In this document: in pieces, positions 32,601-42,480 of the stretch
Layout of the letters: each line of letters begins with the position of its first letter
How positions within the stretch are numbered: the first letter of the stretch is position 1
NCBI GenBank assembly: GCA_024195265.1
Contig: JAJLRJ010000010.1
Span: 32,751,445 to 32,815,444 of the forward strand
Reading direction: 5' to 3'
Source of the DNA: Dendrophyllia cribrosa
Lineage: Eukaryota; Cnidaria; Anthozoa; Scleractinia; Dendrophylliidae
Length of the DNA stretch: 64,000 bases
Program-made: the position numbers and the translations under genes
Notes under the pieces: generated by a model
What the model was told of the DNA's origin: nothing
The model's database searches: none
What the model saw: the letters and a program-made list of their open reading frames with translations, nothing else

Positions 32601-35600
32601 GTTAAAATCTTCAGACACTTCAAATTCCTAAAGGAGAAATATTTCACATTTTGTCTCAAGCCAGTACAAAACTTGCACAGATTCGAATCGTACCTGCAGA
32701 GTTAGAAACTTACTTTTGACAGCACTCGGGACTTCCTAGACTGCACTAAAACATGTACAATTTGTACACTTGCCCAAGAATATTTGACATTTGCCTGGCA
32801 CCTGGGAAAGTGGGCGAGTGCTAATTTCTATTGATCCTGTACCATAAGTTTGGATCCATGCAGGTTTTGTACCATTAAACTTTGTATAAGTTAAAGTTTA
32901 TTTGCTGGGCACCAGTTGCAGCCATGCTCCGGCACGTGTGACCAGTAATCCACAAGACTGAAATGAACATTTGAATATTTCTTTGTAACGTCCGAGATTT
33001 GAATGAAACCTTGAAGATCTCTCTGAAAAACACATTGAAAGTCACGCGTTAACAGAAAAACAACTTCGCTACACGCATAAAAAACCTAGTATTGTTTGGA
33101 TTTGTAGCATTTCAAATAAAATGATATTTTGTTGCTCTTTGTTTCCTAAAATGCGGTAAAATTCTCACAGGAATTCTGAATCTCGGATGAATTTACAAAA
33201 CCGACGCATAAACTTGAAAACTCAACTCAAATTTTCAAAAATACTGGTCACGCGTGACGGAGCATAGCTGTAATTTCGCATGATTGTTTCATGAGCACTA
33301 CTCTAGTGTGATTGCCCACTTAAATACCCTGAGAGATGTGGGGAACTACTTGTAGTATATGCATGTACGTAGTATAATCAAAACTATAACAAAATTCTTG
33401 AATCTGATTGGTAAGAGCATTAATAAGACAGTTTACGCGTCATGCTTGTAATCCGACGATGTAATTGGTAACAGGATTTCGTGTCATCCAATGCTGTCTG
33501 TGATCATACTCGTGATTAAAAAAATCGGACTCTCGCGATTTTGTTAATCACTCATATGATTACAGACCGAATTGGACTCCACTCAGTCCTATTACCATTA
33601 TTAACTTAAAACTTACGGAGATAGTGCCACTAGCCAATCCTACAAACAATCTTCTACTTGTTCCGTGATAATCTAAGGCAGAACACGCAGCTGCAGAAAA
33701 AGGAGATCAAAACATTACAAACAATAAACAGATACAGGTTAATATAAGAACGTTCTCTGCAAAAATGTTATTTAAAATTGATGAAAAATGAGGCCAGTGG
33801 AATCCAAAAACTTGAACCATCAGGGGAAATTTTTTAAATTAATTAATATCAAGGATTAAATTGTGCAACAAAGTGAAGCAGGGGAAGCTGTACATACCAT
33901 AGAACATAACATACAGGGTTCAACATCTCCACTAGCCCGGTCACCCGAGGCAAGTAAAAATGGAGCCGGGCTAGTAAATATTGTACATTCAGTAGTCTGT
34001 GGGCAAGTATAAAATTTATAAATAATTAATTTAAATTATGAATTAAGTTTGATATTTTTTTAGTTTAAAGAACGGTATTAAACAAATTATTTAAAGTTCT
34101 AATGATGATGATGATAAATGTAATTTTGTTCCCATGTTGTCTTGTATTGTCATTTGGGAATTCTTTTCGCCTTGCTACTTGTACCCAGACCCCAGTTAAA
34201 TCCTGAACAGCTTTGGGATATTGACAGTATTGTCTCCATCCAAAAGAAATGGCTTCCATCTGGTAGTAGCCCGAAAGTAACAGGGACAGTTACTTTCGAA
34301 ATTCTGTGGTACATGGGTTTGGTGGCAAAATGTCTAAGAGAAGCTTGACAGCCTTGCATACGCTACGGTGACCGGTCATTCAGTGAAGTAAATTAACTTG
34401 CACAAAGAGGCCATGAAGGATTTGCTTCTAATTTAAAGTGTTTAACATACATATAAAAGCTACTACATAGATCAGTTTTTATTTAGGGATATAAACAAGT
34501 TTTCCAACAGAACTAAAGTAATTTTGGTAATAATTTAATGTAATAATGCATTGGGAATTAATTGCAAAACAGTTCACAACTTGCATAGACTTGCAAAGCG
34601 CACAATGCGACTTGTATAGTGCACAACAAGATTCACATCATGCGAGAGGATGGTAACTTACTTTTGAGCACTTCTGCAGTTCATAATAAGATTGATCAGG
34701 ATGTAGAAAGTTCAAGTTATTTAGATGCTACCATGGACATATTTGCCCAACATATTCCCAGTTGGTACAGTAAATCAACACTAAGTCATTGTATCCTTTT
34801 TTTTTAACCAAAAATTCCAGGTCTTATATGTAAGGATAAATTATTTTTCATGACACTGTGCACTATAACCGTACCATTTTTGCTGGCACTTTGCTGGCAC
34901 TTTGCTTCACATACAATATTTATTTTTAAAATATATTATTTTGTGTTGGTAAGTGTGTTTTCATAATTTTACTTGCACTTAAATTTACTCCTTTAAGGTA
35001 TGTCTTTCGTGCATCAAATATATATTTTAAGGAATTTCAACACCTTAAGTTTTGATTTTTAAATCAAGGAGTTTAATTTTGCAAACATTTCTTATAATAA
35101 AGTAAGGTAAAACAATGCAAAACACAAAAAGACACGGAAACCAAGAAAAAGCAGGTAAAAATTTAAATTTTAAAAAAATAAGATAAAAGCAATTTGTAGT
35201 ACAAGGAAACAAGCTGTATTAAGCTTAAATCGCATAACATAATAATCATACATCGGAAAAAATACAAAGGTTGATTCATTCACGATATGATCTAGCTTAG
35301 CAAAAAACAGGATATTGTCGCAAGGGATAAGCTCTCCATCCTAATATTGAGAAATGAGATAAATATCAAAGGAACGACGTAAGAAATTAACCTTGCTTAT
35401 TAAAAAACAGCAACGAACGAAAAAACACTAAACGCAAACTTACATTCCATAACATGACAAATACTCGGCCAGTACTGTCCGCTTTCTCGTTTTATCCAAA
35501 GCCTAACACTCCTGCAAATAACAGAACGATATGGAAAAATTTTGTCAGCGTTGGAACATCGCATAATAAGATGTTCAGTTCAGCTGATTAAAAATCCTAT

Positions 35601-35805
35601 GAAAACAACAAATGACGTGATTCCAACTCATGAACGGATTTTTCGCTTACTTGTCGTCCGAAACGCTAATGACTGCATCTTCATGCGGGATTGTAACAGC
35701 CATGTTAACTGTATCGCTGCATCCCTCTAGCTTGTTCACCAAAACGGCTTTTAGATGTTTCCGTTTGGAGGTGTCCTCTTCAGAATCTTTGATAGTGGCA
35801 GCCAT
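17652..35805 (-). CDS. WDFY2: WDFY1/WDFY2-type WD40 and FYVE protein (complete, 12 exons, 407 aa)
   Basis: Exons on the minus strand, 5' to 3', are 35805-35651, 35511-35444, 33690-33617, 32627-32573, 32238-32088, 31397-31285, 29884-29758, 22727-22622, 22243-22142, 21052-20922, 18643-18535 and 17684-17652. They sum to 1224 nt in one frame and end in TGA. The protein opens [11 protein letters not shown] and runs through WD repeats ([64 protein letters not shown]). The FYVE finger has RQHHCRKCG and four CxxC pairs (CERC, CRKC, CNEC, CIEC). A final WD strand ends DRIVKIWDV. This order matches vertebrate WDFY1/WDFY2 (about 400-410 aa), which bind PI3P on early endosomes. I cannot tell WDFY1 from WDFY2; the symbol marks the family. 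The intron after exon 6 has a GC donor. Confidence 0.95.
18046..18474. repeat. Near-perfect 205-bp inverted repeat with a short loop
   Basis: The left arm (about 18046-18250) and right arm (about 18262-18474) are almost identical inverted copies around a loop of about 11 bp near TGTATATCTCT. The outer ends read CACAGTAACCGTTACGAGCG and its inverse. It lies in the last intron of the WDFY gene, about 60 bp from exon 11. The 79-codon frame at 17977-18216 is not supported as a gene. Confidence 0.9.
18775..20500 (+). repeat. 106-bp minisatellite array A (about 16 copies)
   Basis: The unit contains TGTACAAGGTGGTTCTAACT, then TTTTGAGTCTGTGGATGAAA, then GTGTGACCATTCAAATGAAA. The outermost copies are more diverged. 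A variant unit with an inserted CATAGTTACTATGAAATG occurs at about 19053 and 19603, and a GATCAGTACTTCCCT variant at about 19188 and 19738. This indicates a duplicated higher-order block of about 550 bp. It lies in the WDFY intron between exons 10 and 11. Confidence 0.92.
20789..20894. repeat. Short inverted repeat beside WDFY exon 10
   Basis: CGTGAAGTTGTGTAAT near 20790 is inverted as ATTACACAACTTCACG near 20877. The right arm ends about 30 bp from the donor of exon 10. Confidence 0.6.
20922..21052 (-). CDS. WDFY2: WDFY exon 10 (C-terminal half of the FYVE finger)
   Basis: It is bounded by TTTCAG at the 5' side and GTAAGT at the 3' side. It encodes [16 protein letters not shown] through [11 protein letters not shown], that is three of the four zinc-binding CxxC pairs and the basic HHCRKCG motif that contacts PI3P in known FYVE domains. 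It is an internal part of the WDFY gene entry. Confidence 0.93.
21430..22080. repeat. 17-bp minisatellite CTCTCTAAGGTGGACAC
   Basis: Roughly 35-38 imperfect copies (GGTGGACAC / GGCAGACAC / GGAGGACAC variants) are interrupted at 21943-22000 by GGATGGATGGATGGATAATC plus an A/T-rich segment that looks like a reversed retroelement 3' tail. The array ends about 60 bp from WDFY exon 9. Confidence 0.9.
22142..22243 (-). CDS. WDFY2: WDFY exon 9 (N-terminal half of the FYVE finger)
   Basis: It encodes [19 protein letters not shown] through [10 protein letters not shown] and holds the first CxxC pair. It is bounded by ATTAG upstream and a GTATGA donor downstream. It is an internal part of the WDFY gene entry. 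Confidence 0.92.
22800..23995 (-). repeat. 88-bp minisatellite array B, related to array A but inverted
   Basis: About 12-13 copies of a unit beginning GAACAAATGGTACCATGCAA. Read on the minus strand it carries TTTTGAGTCTGTTGATGAAA and GTGTGACCATTCAAATGAAA, nearly the core of array A, while the rest differs and is shorter. It lies in the WDFY intron between exons 7 and 8, close to exon 8. Some copies carry an extra CATGTA. Confidence 0.92.
24103..24520 (-). mobile_element. Reversed LINE/SINE 3' remnant
   Basis: It begins GTAAGTAAGTAACCTTTATT, the typical inverted short-tandem 3' tail of non-LTR elements, followed by an AT-rich non-coding stretch. No reverse transcriptase frame remains. Confidence 0.45.
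25276..25522. mobile_element. Small MITE inside the hAT-like element
   Basis: CTGGGGCGGAT (25276-25286) is inverted at 25512-25522. A second pairing, GGGGTTCGATGAAGGGG against GGGGGTTCGATAGAAGCCCC, lies inside. Confidence 0.6.
25661..25990 (-). pseudogene. Transposase-like C-terminal fragment, 109 codons
   Basis: The frame reads [20 protein letters not shown] through [20 protein letters not shown] and [20 protein letters not shown]. The RLNHLSLxLHVH pattern resembles the region near the C-terminal dimerisation domain of hAT-derived/ZNF862-like proteins (family resemblance from memory). It lies inside a hAT-like element and shows no upstream catalytic domain in the same frame. Confidence 0.5.
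27020..27435. repeat. Tandem duplication of about 207 bp
   Basis: The block starting near AACAATAGAACATGCCAATA (about 27030) recurs near 27230 as AACAATAGAACATGCTAATA and continues through ACCACAACAGACAGAC. Long open frames on both strands (27125-27445 plus, 27016-27435 minus) merely follow the repeat. Confidence 0.8.
27476..27930. mobile_element. MITE of about 455 bp
   Basis: AAGTAACAATCCTTGCAAGA then AGTAGGCAA at the left is inverted at the right end as TTGCCTACTTCTTACACGGA then TTGTTACTT. It is nested in the large TIR element. Confidence 0.6.
28184..28259 (-). CDS. Possible first coding exon inside the large TIR element
   Basis: From an ATG at 28259 the minus strand encodes [20 protein letters not shown] followed by AIEGND, ending at a good GTGAGT donor. 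The basic, helical start looks protein-like. No second exon could be identified, so it may be a relic of the host transposon's gene. No function is assigned. Confidence 0.35.
28450..28665. repeat. Two tandem copies of a unit of about 107 bp
   Basis: GCGAAACTACAATG...AATGTAGAATCGCGGACAGC is repeated as GTGAAACTACAATG...AATGTAGAATCGCAGACAGC, followed in both copies by AAAGxTAAAATGTAAGxTAG. Confidence 0.7.
29045..29710. mobile_element. TTAA-flanked MITE (GGACGTTCGTGC / GCGCAAATGTCC)
   Basis: TTAAGGACGTTCGTGCAAAA at the left is inverted as GCGCAAATGTCCTTAA at the right. The TTAA ends suggest a TTAA target duplication (piggyBac or Kolobok type). The internal frame at 28989-29276 extends past the terminus and is not supported. 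Confidence 0.6.
30042..30275. mobile_element. MITE, GGGCCCGGTTGTTCGAA family
   Basis: GGGCCCGGTTGTTCGAAAGC pairs with CGCTTTGAACAACCCGGCCC, and GCTAACCCAGG with CCTGGGTTAGC inside. A related, shorter copy lies at 36831-36957. Confidence 0.75.
30717..30826. repeat. Hairpin with about 33-bp arms
   Basis: CGAGTTATGGAGCATGTGGG pairs with CCCACGTGCTCCATAACTCG, with pairing extending through AAGTTTGGAGAGC / GCTCTCCAAACTT. Confidence 0.75.
30900..31260. repeat. Tandem repeat of about 93 bp, 3-4 imperfect copies
   Basis: Copies share GTAGACTATGTACAAAGGTG, TTAGTTTGGATTAGAAATG and CACAGCCTAATCACCTGTGC. The array ends about 25 bp from the GC donor of WDFY exon 6. Confidence 0.75.
31690..31990. repeat. 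Two copies of a C-rich repeat of about 130 bp
   Basis: Units contain TTGCTCAAACCGACCCCC or TTGTTCCACCAAACCCC, CCACCCTCCC, and a GGTAAGGCAGGTGA block followed by GATCAATGTT-like sequence. The same unit, inverted, forms a tandem pair at 54860-55180 in an IPO5 intron. Confidence 0.65.
32490..32536. repeat. GAT/GATGAT microsatellite
   Basis: ATTGATGATGATGGTGATGATGATGAGGATGATAAA lies about 35 bp from the donor of WDFY exon 4. A similar short (GAT)n run is at 34100-34115. Confidence 0.8.
33700..35443. other. WDFY intron 2, no gene recognised
   Basis: This is AT-rich intronic sequence. CAGGGTTCAACATCTCCACT near 33913, with TAGCCCGGTCACCCGAGGC, resembles a hAT-type terminus, but no matching second end was found. 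Open frames at 34065-34359 and 34619-34807 show no domain. Confidence 0.4.
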
Positions 35806-36434
35806 TTTGCGTTTGCTTGCTCAAGAACCCTTCCCATCATGCAACAAAGTGAGTTCAGACCGGAACTGACCTGATACGGAAGTGAAACTGATCTAATGAC
35901 GTCATTTTTTTTCAATTATATTTTGTTTTGCAATAAATTTCTACGGTGCATGCTGGGCCTTGCGTTTTTCACGCGAGCTGAGAGGAAGCTGGAGCATGAA
36001 GAAATACAGTCGAACCCCGCTATACGGATCAGTCTCCAACATTTTCACTTCCCTCCCTGTCTGGACCAATGTTGTCCCAATGTAGAGAGCGGCGGATTTG
36101 GGGGCAGGATAGATAGGATAGATAGGTAGGGGGCAGGATAGATAGGATCATGTCAGCCCCCGACGAACATAGGAAAGGCCTCTTTATACTTTCAGAAGCT
36201 AGTGCACTTTGATTTAGGAAAACACGCGCGTGTAACACGTAAATGAGCCCTTGTGGGTTAAGTTTCACAATTAACCAGTCCGGGAGTCCGGGATGGTTAT
36301 CAAATTATTTGAGAACCCATACCAAAACAAACCATTAGCCAATCGCTGCTCAGATGTGAGTTCACTTGACATGTTATCGAGGCAAAGGACGTTTATTCCA
36401 ATATGGCGGCCGAAGGCTGAACCCGACAGATTTA

Positions 36435-36624
36435 GGGACGGACCATTTAATTTTTGCGGGGGGGGGGGGGGGGGGGCAATTATCAAAAAAGATTCCTGCA
36501 GAAATGTAAGAAAAAAAAATCCTGCACAAGAAATCACGAGGAAAAAAATTCAAGCATTAAGGTAAAAAAAATTCTTGCAAATAGTGATGCTGAAAAAAAA
36601 AATCATACTCAGAAGAAATTGCCC

Positions 36625-36670
<46 letters not shown>

Positions 36671-36693
36671 ACAAAAATTAAATGGTCCGTCCC
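36435..36693. mobile_element. 259-bp MITE with G19 and C45 tracts inside its TIRs
   Basis: GGGACGGACCATTTAATTTT pairs with AAAATTAAATGGTCCGTCCC, with TTA flanking both sides (36432-36434 and 36694-36696), as in Harbinger-type insertions. G19 (36458-36476) follows the left TIR and C45 (36626-36670) precedes the right one, so the homopolymers are part of the inverted repeat. The interior is A-rich (AAAAAAAATCCTGCA-type repeats). Confidence 0.85.
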
Positions 36694-36830
36694 TTATTGA
36701 AACGCTTTTTATTGACTGAAATTGATTGTACGTTAAACTGTGGAATGAGAAAGGAACAAACTTGGTCTATGTTGAAAATTTTGAATATAAAAGTATTTTC
36801 CAGACTGGTTATTTTTGAAAATTATTTCCC

Positions 36831-36957
36831 AGGACCGAGTTGTTCAAAGCCTGATTTAATAGCACTAATCCTGGATTAACTGTCAACAGAACATATGAGT
36901 TGTCATGGTAATTAACCCTGGATTAGCGCTAATCATCCTTCGAACAACTCAGCCCAG
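36831..36957. mobile_element. Short MITE related to the one at 30042
   Basis: GACCGAGTTGTTCAAAGCCTG pairs imperfectly with CTTCGAACAACTCAGCCC, and ACTAATCCTGGATTAA with TTAACCCTGGATTAGCGC inside. Confidence 0.65.
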
Positions 36958-37370
36958 AGCTTCATGTTTTTCTTTGAGGTGTTTCAAGCGCCTGTATACT
37001 CAAGCAACAAATGTTCCGAGTGAATGTGACACACAATGAAAGTAGACAAGGACATTCTATAACAAAGCGTTTATTCATAGTTTAACATCATTCACTAAAC
37101 ACTATTTCTCCTTACTGACAACCATTTCTTTTTACTTATTAAAATTGTCAACAGATAATTTCTTGTTGTTATCGCAAGCAATGGCTGTGAGATTTAGAGC
37201 AGAGATTTACATGAAAAAAAAAAAACACTACAGATTCATATCCTACTATTTGGAACTTTGCCCAAACAAATGATATCAATAAAACACTTCTTTCAATCAA
37301 AATGTTTCTAATTTCTCCTATTTTGATATTCAATTTAGGGAATGTGAATAATAATAACACAAGCCCTAAG

Positions 37371-37606
37371 TGACTTCTGATCAACTGCTAGATTCTCCTT
37401 CCAGTTTTTTTGTATATACTCATGTAACAAAGGGAGAATTTGGCTATAGATACGTAGTCACTTAGGGCCTTATTCCAAACATTATGTGGAATATCAGGCC
37501 CTAAGTGACTCCTGATCTGAAGCCAAATTCTCCCTTTGTTACATAAGCATATACAATACAAACTGGAAGGAGAATCTAGCAGTTGATCAGAAGTCACTTA
37601 GAGCTT
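37371..37606. repeat. Inverted repeat with arms of about 100 bp
   Basis: The left arm (CTAAGTGACTTCTGATCAAC, TCTCCTTCCAGT, ACAAAGGGAGAATTTGGC) and the right arm (GCCAAATTCTCCCTTTGT, ACTGGAAGGAGA, GTTGATCAGAAGTCACTTAG) are near-complete complements around 37470-37495. Confidence 0.85.
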
Positions 37607-37725
37607 TTTTCCACTCACCCCTTATTTATTCCACTTGTTAAAATAGTGATCAAAATTTAATTTCTTATTGTATATGATCAAAAAGTCAAATGCCCCATAT
37701 CTACCCAAGTTCCCTACCCGGTGAG

Positions 37726-38490
37726 CTAAAAATTGATATTTAACAATACCCCTTCTTGATCAGACTCCAGTCTAATTTGGATATTCTCTGGAACAACACA
37801 ATTGCATTTCACACTACCATCAATTACATGTATAATGGTAATGTTGACAACTAACAAGCAACTGAACAGAAACCATAAACAAATGAAAGACCTCTTTTTC
37901 TGCGACATCCACTCAGGCAATTGATGGCCGCATAAAATGCAACCATTGGTTGTGCTTTCAACTTCAGACCAGGTTTATAATTGCTATTGAAGAGCACAGT
38001 AACATTGGTTTCTTACAAAAACCTAACTCACTGCTCTGATAAATCATTGTCATCATACTTGATTTTCCACAAATAAAATTTCATCAGTGTCCACATTCTG
38101 TTTGAGTTCTTCATAAACTTCATGGAAGAAAGAGATCAGGATTTCTTTTTTCAAAGAGGACTGTTTCCTCTTAAGTTCAGGCATCAGTTAGTTTGGAGCA
38201 CAACCTAAAATTGACATCTTCATCAGAGACAAGATTAATTTTCTCCTCTGCTCTCTGGAGTATTTCCGATTTGGTTGCATTCTTTATATCCTCTCCCTGA
38301 ATTCTGTCTTCTTCAGTTGTGTCATGGTTGTTATGGGTACATCAGCTCTCAGCTTCCTTTCCACAAAGTGCTTAAGTAGCAACTGCTTTCTGTTTTCCTT
38401 ACGTGATGTCATTCATGTTCAAAAGGTGTTTGTCTAGAGCTGCACCTCTAAGTGAAATATGATGGTTGGGGTTTCCTAAGAAATACCTGT
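37726..38490 (-). pseudogene. Possible degraded coding region, minus strand
   Basis: After a splice-acceptor-like TTTATTACAG at about 38490 the minus strand reads RYFLGNPNHHISLRGAALDK through LLNMNDIT, then frames broken by stops, including KNATKSEILQRAEEKINLVS, and finally an open stretch at 37726-37920 with SVKCNCVVPENIQIRLES. The pieces look protein-like but are interrupted and unrecognised. This could equally be chance. Confidence 0.25.
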
Positions 38491-39189
38491 AATAAATTAT
38501 ATTGAAATAAAATTAGATTTACAAAGATAAAATTTAATCATATCAAAACCATTATTTGAAAAATGTACAAATATAGATTAAGAAATACTGTAGAAAAAAA
38601 ATACAGACAAGAAAATGTAGTAATTGTAGTTGTATCAATGTCAAAAACTAATTAAGGTCGCCACGCAACTTGTGCTTGCAAAACTACTGGCAAAAAAACC
38701 AATAAAATGCTCATTAAGATATTTAGGTAATCCTACAATAAAGTCACATCTTACTATTTTTACATTGTTTAGTCTTGTCTCCGTGGTTTGCCACTTACAT
38801 GTTAATCCTTTTTTTTATTAAATCTAATTGAGGAGACAAACATTTGCTCACCCTGTGACTTGTCCCCTCAATTCAAATTGCTATGGTTTGAGTGTTGATG
38901 GTTTCCCTCGTGTAAACACAGAAGGGGACTTGTTATAGGAACTCTTGTGTCAACAAGAGATTCCAAAAACAGGATTTAACAGAGGATTGAATTCCAATGG
39001 GCTGCTTTTGTCAGATGTAATCAGGACTACCATTAAGCTTTGATATACCAGCTACACGAGGAAAGTTGGTGATCAAATACTCAAGATAGCCTCTCATGGC
39101 TGTTGTCTTGTAATCATTTTCAAACTGTGAGTAACCGGCCATCAACACTGCAGTTGTCAGTCATAACAGCCAGTTGCTTGCTCCTAATA

Positions 39190-39580
39190 ATGGGTGTCAC
39201 GAAAACTCAGACACGGAAAACTCGGAACCCTCGAAATTACAAAAGAAATAATTAACTTCACTCATGATCAATTCTTGTCACCTCACATAAAATGTTTTAT
39301 TGTCACGCACTCAACCCACGAGTGTAGATTCACTTTGATTCAATATGTTGCCAGAACAATTGAACTGTAATTTAGTCGTTGACAGAATGAACTTCCTGTT
39401 TATGGCAACTGAAATAACAAGATCGCTAGAATACAGCGAGATATTTATCTTCCCTGGTTGAATCAAAGTGAATGTGGGATGAGTGCGTGACAATAAAACA
39501 TTTTACGCGAGGTAACAAGAATTGATCATGAGTGAAGTTTATTTCTTTTGTAATTTTGATGGGTCTGAGGTCTGATTAGT
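39190..39580. mobile_element. MITE with inverted arms around TTGAATCAAAG
   Basis: The left part (CACGAAAACTCAG, CGAAATTACAAAAGAAATAA, CATGATCAATTCTTGT, TTTTATTGTCACGCACTCA) is inverted in the right part (TGAGTGCGTGACAATAAAA, ACAAGAATTGATCATG, TTATTTCTTTTGTAATTTTG). A half copy at 45255-45415 closes the 44/38-bp minisatellite. Confidence 0.7.
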
Positions 39581-39984
39581 AAACTTTCCCTTTGTGCATT
39601 GTTGAGTTATATAAACATGCAGGGATTTTAATTATACATGCAAAAGGTCATTCCATTATTTGCGCACACTCCCTCAAAATGGTGATGTATGCTGCATGCA
39701 TTATCACTCAAGACGACGCACTCATGTGATGTTAGGCGTGTGCTTTATTGAGATTTACCACTGATTTCACTGTTACGCGACCCTTCGAATCAAAACTACT
39801 TTCAGCAATTTCAGTTTACTCTGCCGTCAATCATACCTAGAAGGAGTTTGCATACTCCTGATTTGCATCGGGCATATTAAATTAGTGAGCTCCTCTGGCG
39901 TTGGATGTTTTATCGGCTTCAAATGTTTGCATCGAAAAAAATTTGACGACTAGAGATGGGGAAAACTCCTTCAACTTCCATGGA

Positions 39985-40213
39985 ATATTTCATTTAGCTG
40001 CTGGCCGTGGTTAAAGTATGATGAGGAGAAAGGTATGATTTGCGAGTGGTGTGTTGAGAACAAACAAACTTTGGTCGCACAGAATGTTCTAGAATGTTCA
40101 GAGAGAAGGCGGATGACGATGACGAAGATGAGGGAGTTATTTCAGACTACGAGTCAGAGGCTGAGATGTCAGAGGAGATGGTGCTAAAGAAACTGGAAAA
40201 AGAACTGCTGTGA
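39985..40213 (+). pseudogene. Possible zinc-finger transposon protein fragment
   Basis: After a stop, one plus frame reads YDEEKGMICEWCVENKQTL. A shift by one base then gives a highly acidic stretch (KADDDDEDEGVISDYESEAE) ending LKKLEKELL before TGA at 40211. A W..Y..CEWC pattern resembles the N-terminal TTF/BED-like fingers of hAT-derived proteins. The frameshift and the lack of a start suggest a relic. Confidence 0.35.
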
Positions 40214-40754
40214 ATAGAAACTAAAACAGACTTCCTACTTACTGTGGCACTTGTTAATAGCCTTTATTTCAGTGTTGAAATAACTTTTCAGTGGTTATTA
40301 AATAGTAAAAATAGAAGGTGACTAAAATGGTTAGAGAGACGGGGGGTTAACTTTTGGGCGAGTGAAAACTGGTCCGGGCAAGTGCATTTTAAGGGTCACT
40401 CGCCCGAATGGCGAGTGCTCTCAAAATTAAGTGTCCAACCTTGAAATCACATGGGATCATCTAAAAATGAGATTGTAAGTTTTAACAGGTTGTAAAACAT
40501 GACAGCTTTATTGCTAATCTAGTTTTGATTTCCTTTAGTTGTCTCCATTAATGCCATAATATTGTTTTAGTGTGCGATTGGAGGAAACTGCTGTTGAATC
40601 TTGCAGATAAAGTGGCCTTTCTTGGTAACTGACAGAAGTCATAGTTGCTATTAAATGTGAAGACTCATTAGATCTGGATGAAAAAAAAAATAGACTTGCT
40701 TTAGAGAAACACACACCATGCAGTTATAATAATTCACGTTCATGGAAAGTGCAC

Positions 40755-42075
40755 CAGGGCTCAAAATACAGCTGGAAATAGTGGCCTGCCAATGGCCAAA
40801 TGGCAGGTCAAATTTCAGGTTTGGCAGGCAAAAATAATGATGAACTGCCACACGGATAATAAAATGGCAAGCAAAATTTACTGGACTGGTGGTGTTATGA
40901 CATTTTCTACTCCTCTTACCTACTATTCCTTTCCACAAATCAATTGTTCCCAACAAAAAATAATACAGGTTAAAGTAGGGTTGTCAAAAAGCGCTGGTGA
41001 GCGGTGATATCGTTGGCTACTGCGAGGGTCTTGCAGGCTAAAAATCACCGGCAATACTAAAAAAAATCAGCCGATTTAAAAACAAAAACAGAAATAAAAG
41101 CTTTCATAATGAAACTTCGGATGTGCCGATTTTCGTTTGAAGATTTTTTTGCCTGCCTTGACATCCCACACCTGTTCACTTTACTTCCATGTGCATTGTA
41201 TGTAATCTGACATTTGCAAGTTTTTTTATTTATTTTTTTATTTATTTTTATTTTAATTCAATATTTTAACAGGGACATCTAAATTAAATACGGTATTCAC
41301 GGTTTGGTGGTTTCCGACTTTGTTTGTTTACTGTCTGGAATAAAATCTGTTATTATAATATCACTTCAAAAGACTTTCTAACTTTGGAGTCTGGCCGTAA
41401 TGCAATTGAAAACAACGGAACTGTGTACAACATTCAAAAGGAACTAAACATTGTAACTATTTACTGTCCGTTTCAATTTGATCGAGTGTCTGTTTATAAA
41501 TAGCGATGTCGCATAATAAATTTTCAGCGACCAAAAACCTAGTAAGGAAATTTAAACATCCTTACACATCAGCATGAAAGTTAGCCTGTGAACAGGCTCT
41601 CTAGTGGGATATAGTGCGAAAAAAACAAGGCGAACGGGGAGTTTTCCCATGGCTCACTTTGTTCGCCGACTTTTCCTCATGAGTTTTCTTTTCGCTGCTA
41701 TCTACTTTTGTCATACCCCCACAAGGAGGCCTGTTGACAGGCTGCATGAAAGTCAGAAGTTCGAAAGTATGAAAGTTAAAAACAATAAAACAATGCTTCA
41801 CTGTCTTCACTCTTGCTAAAGGTTTGATGTAAACAAATAAAAGTTGAAGTATTACCGTGTAAGGATCTCCCAAACTTTAGTTTATTTTCCCATGTTCTAT
41901 GTCTCTGATCGGAGTCTAGGATTTTTTCGAGTGAGGTGTCTCAAAAAATACTTCATTAAAAGAATGAATTTCGATATGTGGCAGACCAAAAAATTAAATG
42001 GCAAGTCAAAATTTGTTTGGCCTGCCAAAAATAATAAAAATGGCAGGCTATAAGTTTTTTCTATTTTGAGCCCTG
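40755..42075. mobile_element. 1321-bp TIR element, CAGGGCTCAAAATA, 5-bp target duplication
   Basis: CAGGGCTCAAAATA at 40755 is exactly inverted at 42062-42075. TGCAC flanks both sides (40750-40754 and 42076-42080). Sub-terminal copies of TGGCAGGC(A)AAAATAAT occur near both ends. No transposase frame is seen; the frame at 41604-41819 has no motif. A CAGGG end is hAT-like but a 5-bp duplication is not, so the superfamily is open. Confidence 0.85.
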
Positions 42076-42480
42076 TGCACATTCATGTCAAATTAAGCAA
42101 TTCCCATTTGCAAGTGATGTTTAAGTTGGTATTGTATTTTCGAAAACAACCCTCCCCCCACCCCCAATAGATAAGCACCCCTTGGTGATGTGATAACTGA
42201 AATAACCACCCGCCCCCCCCACTCCCAACCCAGTGAATCGTGACAAGCAATATCTTCCTGATTGGTTCCTCATTGTAATAGTTTTTACAGTGTTTTAATT
42301 TTTTTCTATTATTATTTCATAAATTTTCCAGCATGGAGATGTAAAAACATTACTACAAAAGTATGAAAAATTTAGAGTAAGTGTAATTTTCATCCTTTTA
42401 AAACGGTTATGGTATTATTTTTTATAATAAGTGAAAGTTAATTGAATTATGATTTTTATTTATTTTAAACTATGCAGTCT

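Noticed and set aside
38820..39070. Possible minus-strand coding stretch
   Set aside because: All frames contain several stops and no motif could be recognised.
33913..40443. A possible large hAT element between CAGGGTTCAACATC (33913) and CCAACCTTG (40443)
   Set aside because: The two ends share only general CTCGCC/GGCGAG flavour and do not align as TIRs; the WDFY exons also lie within the span.
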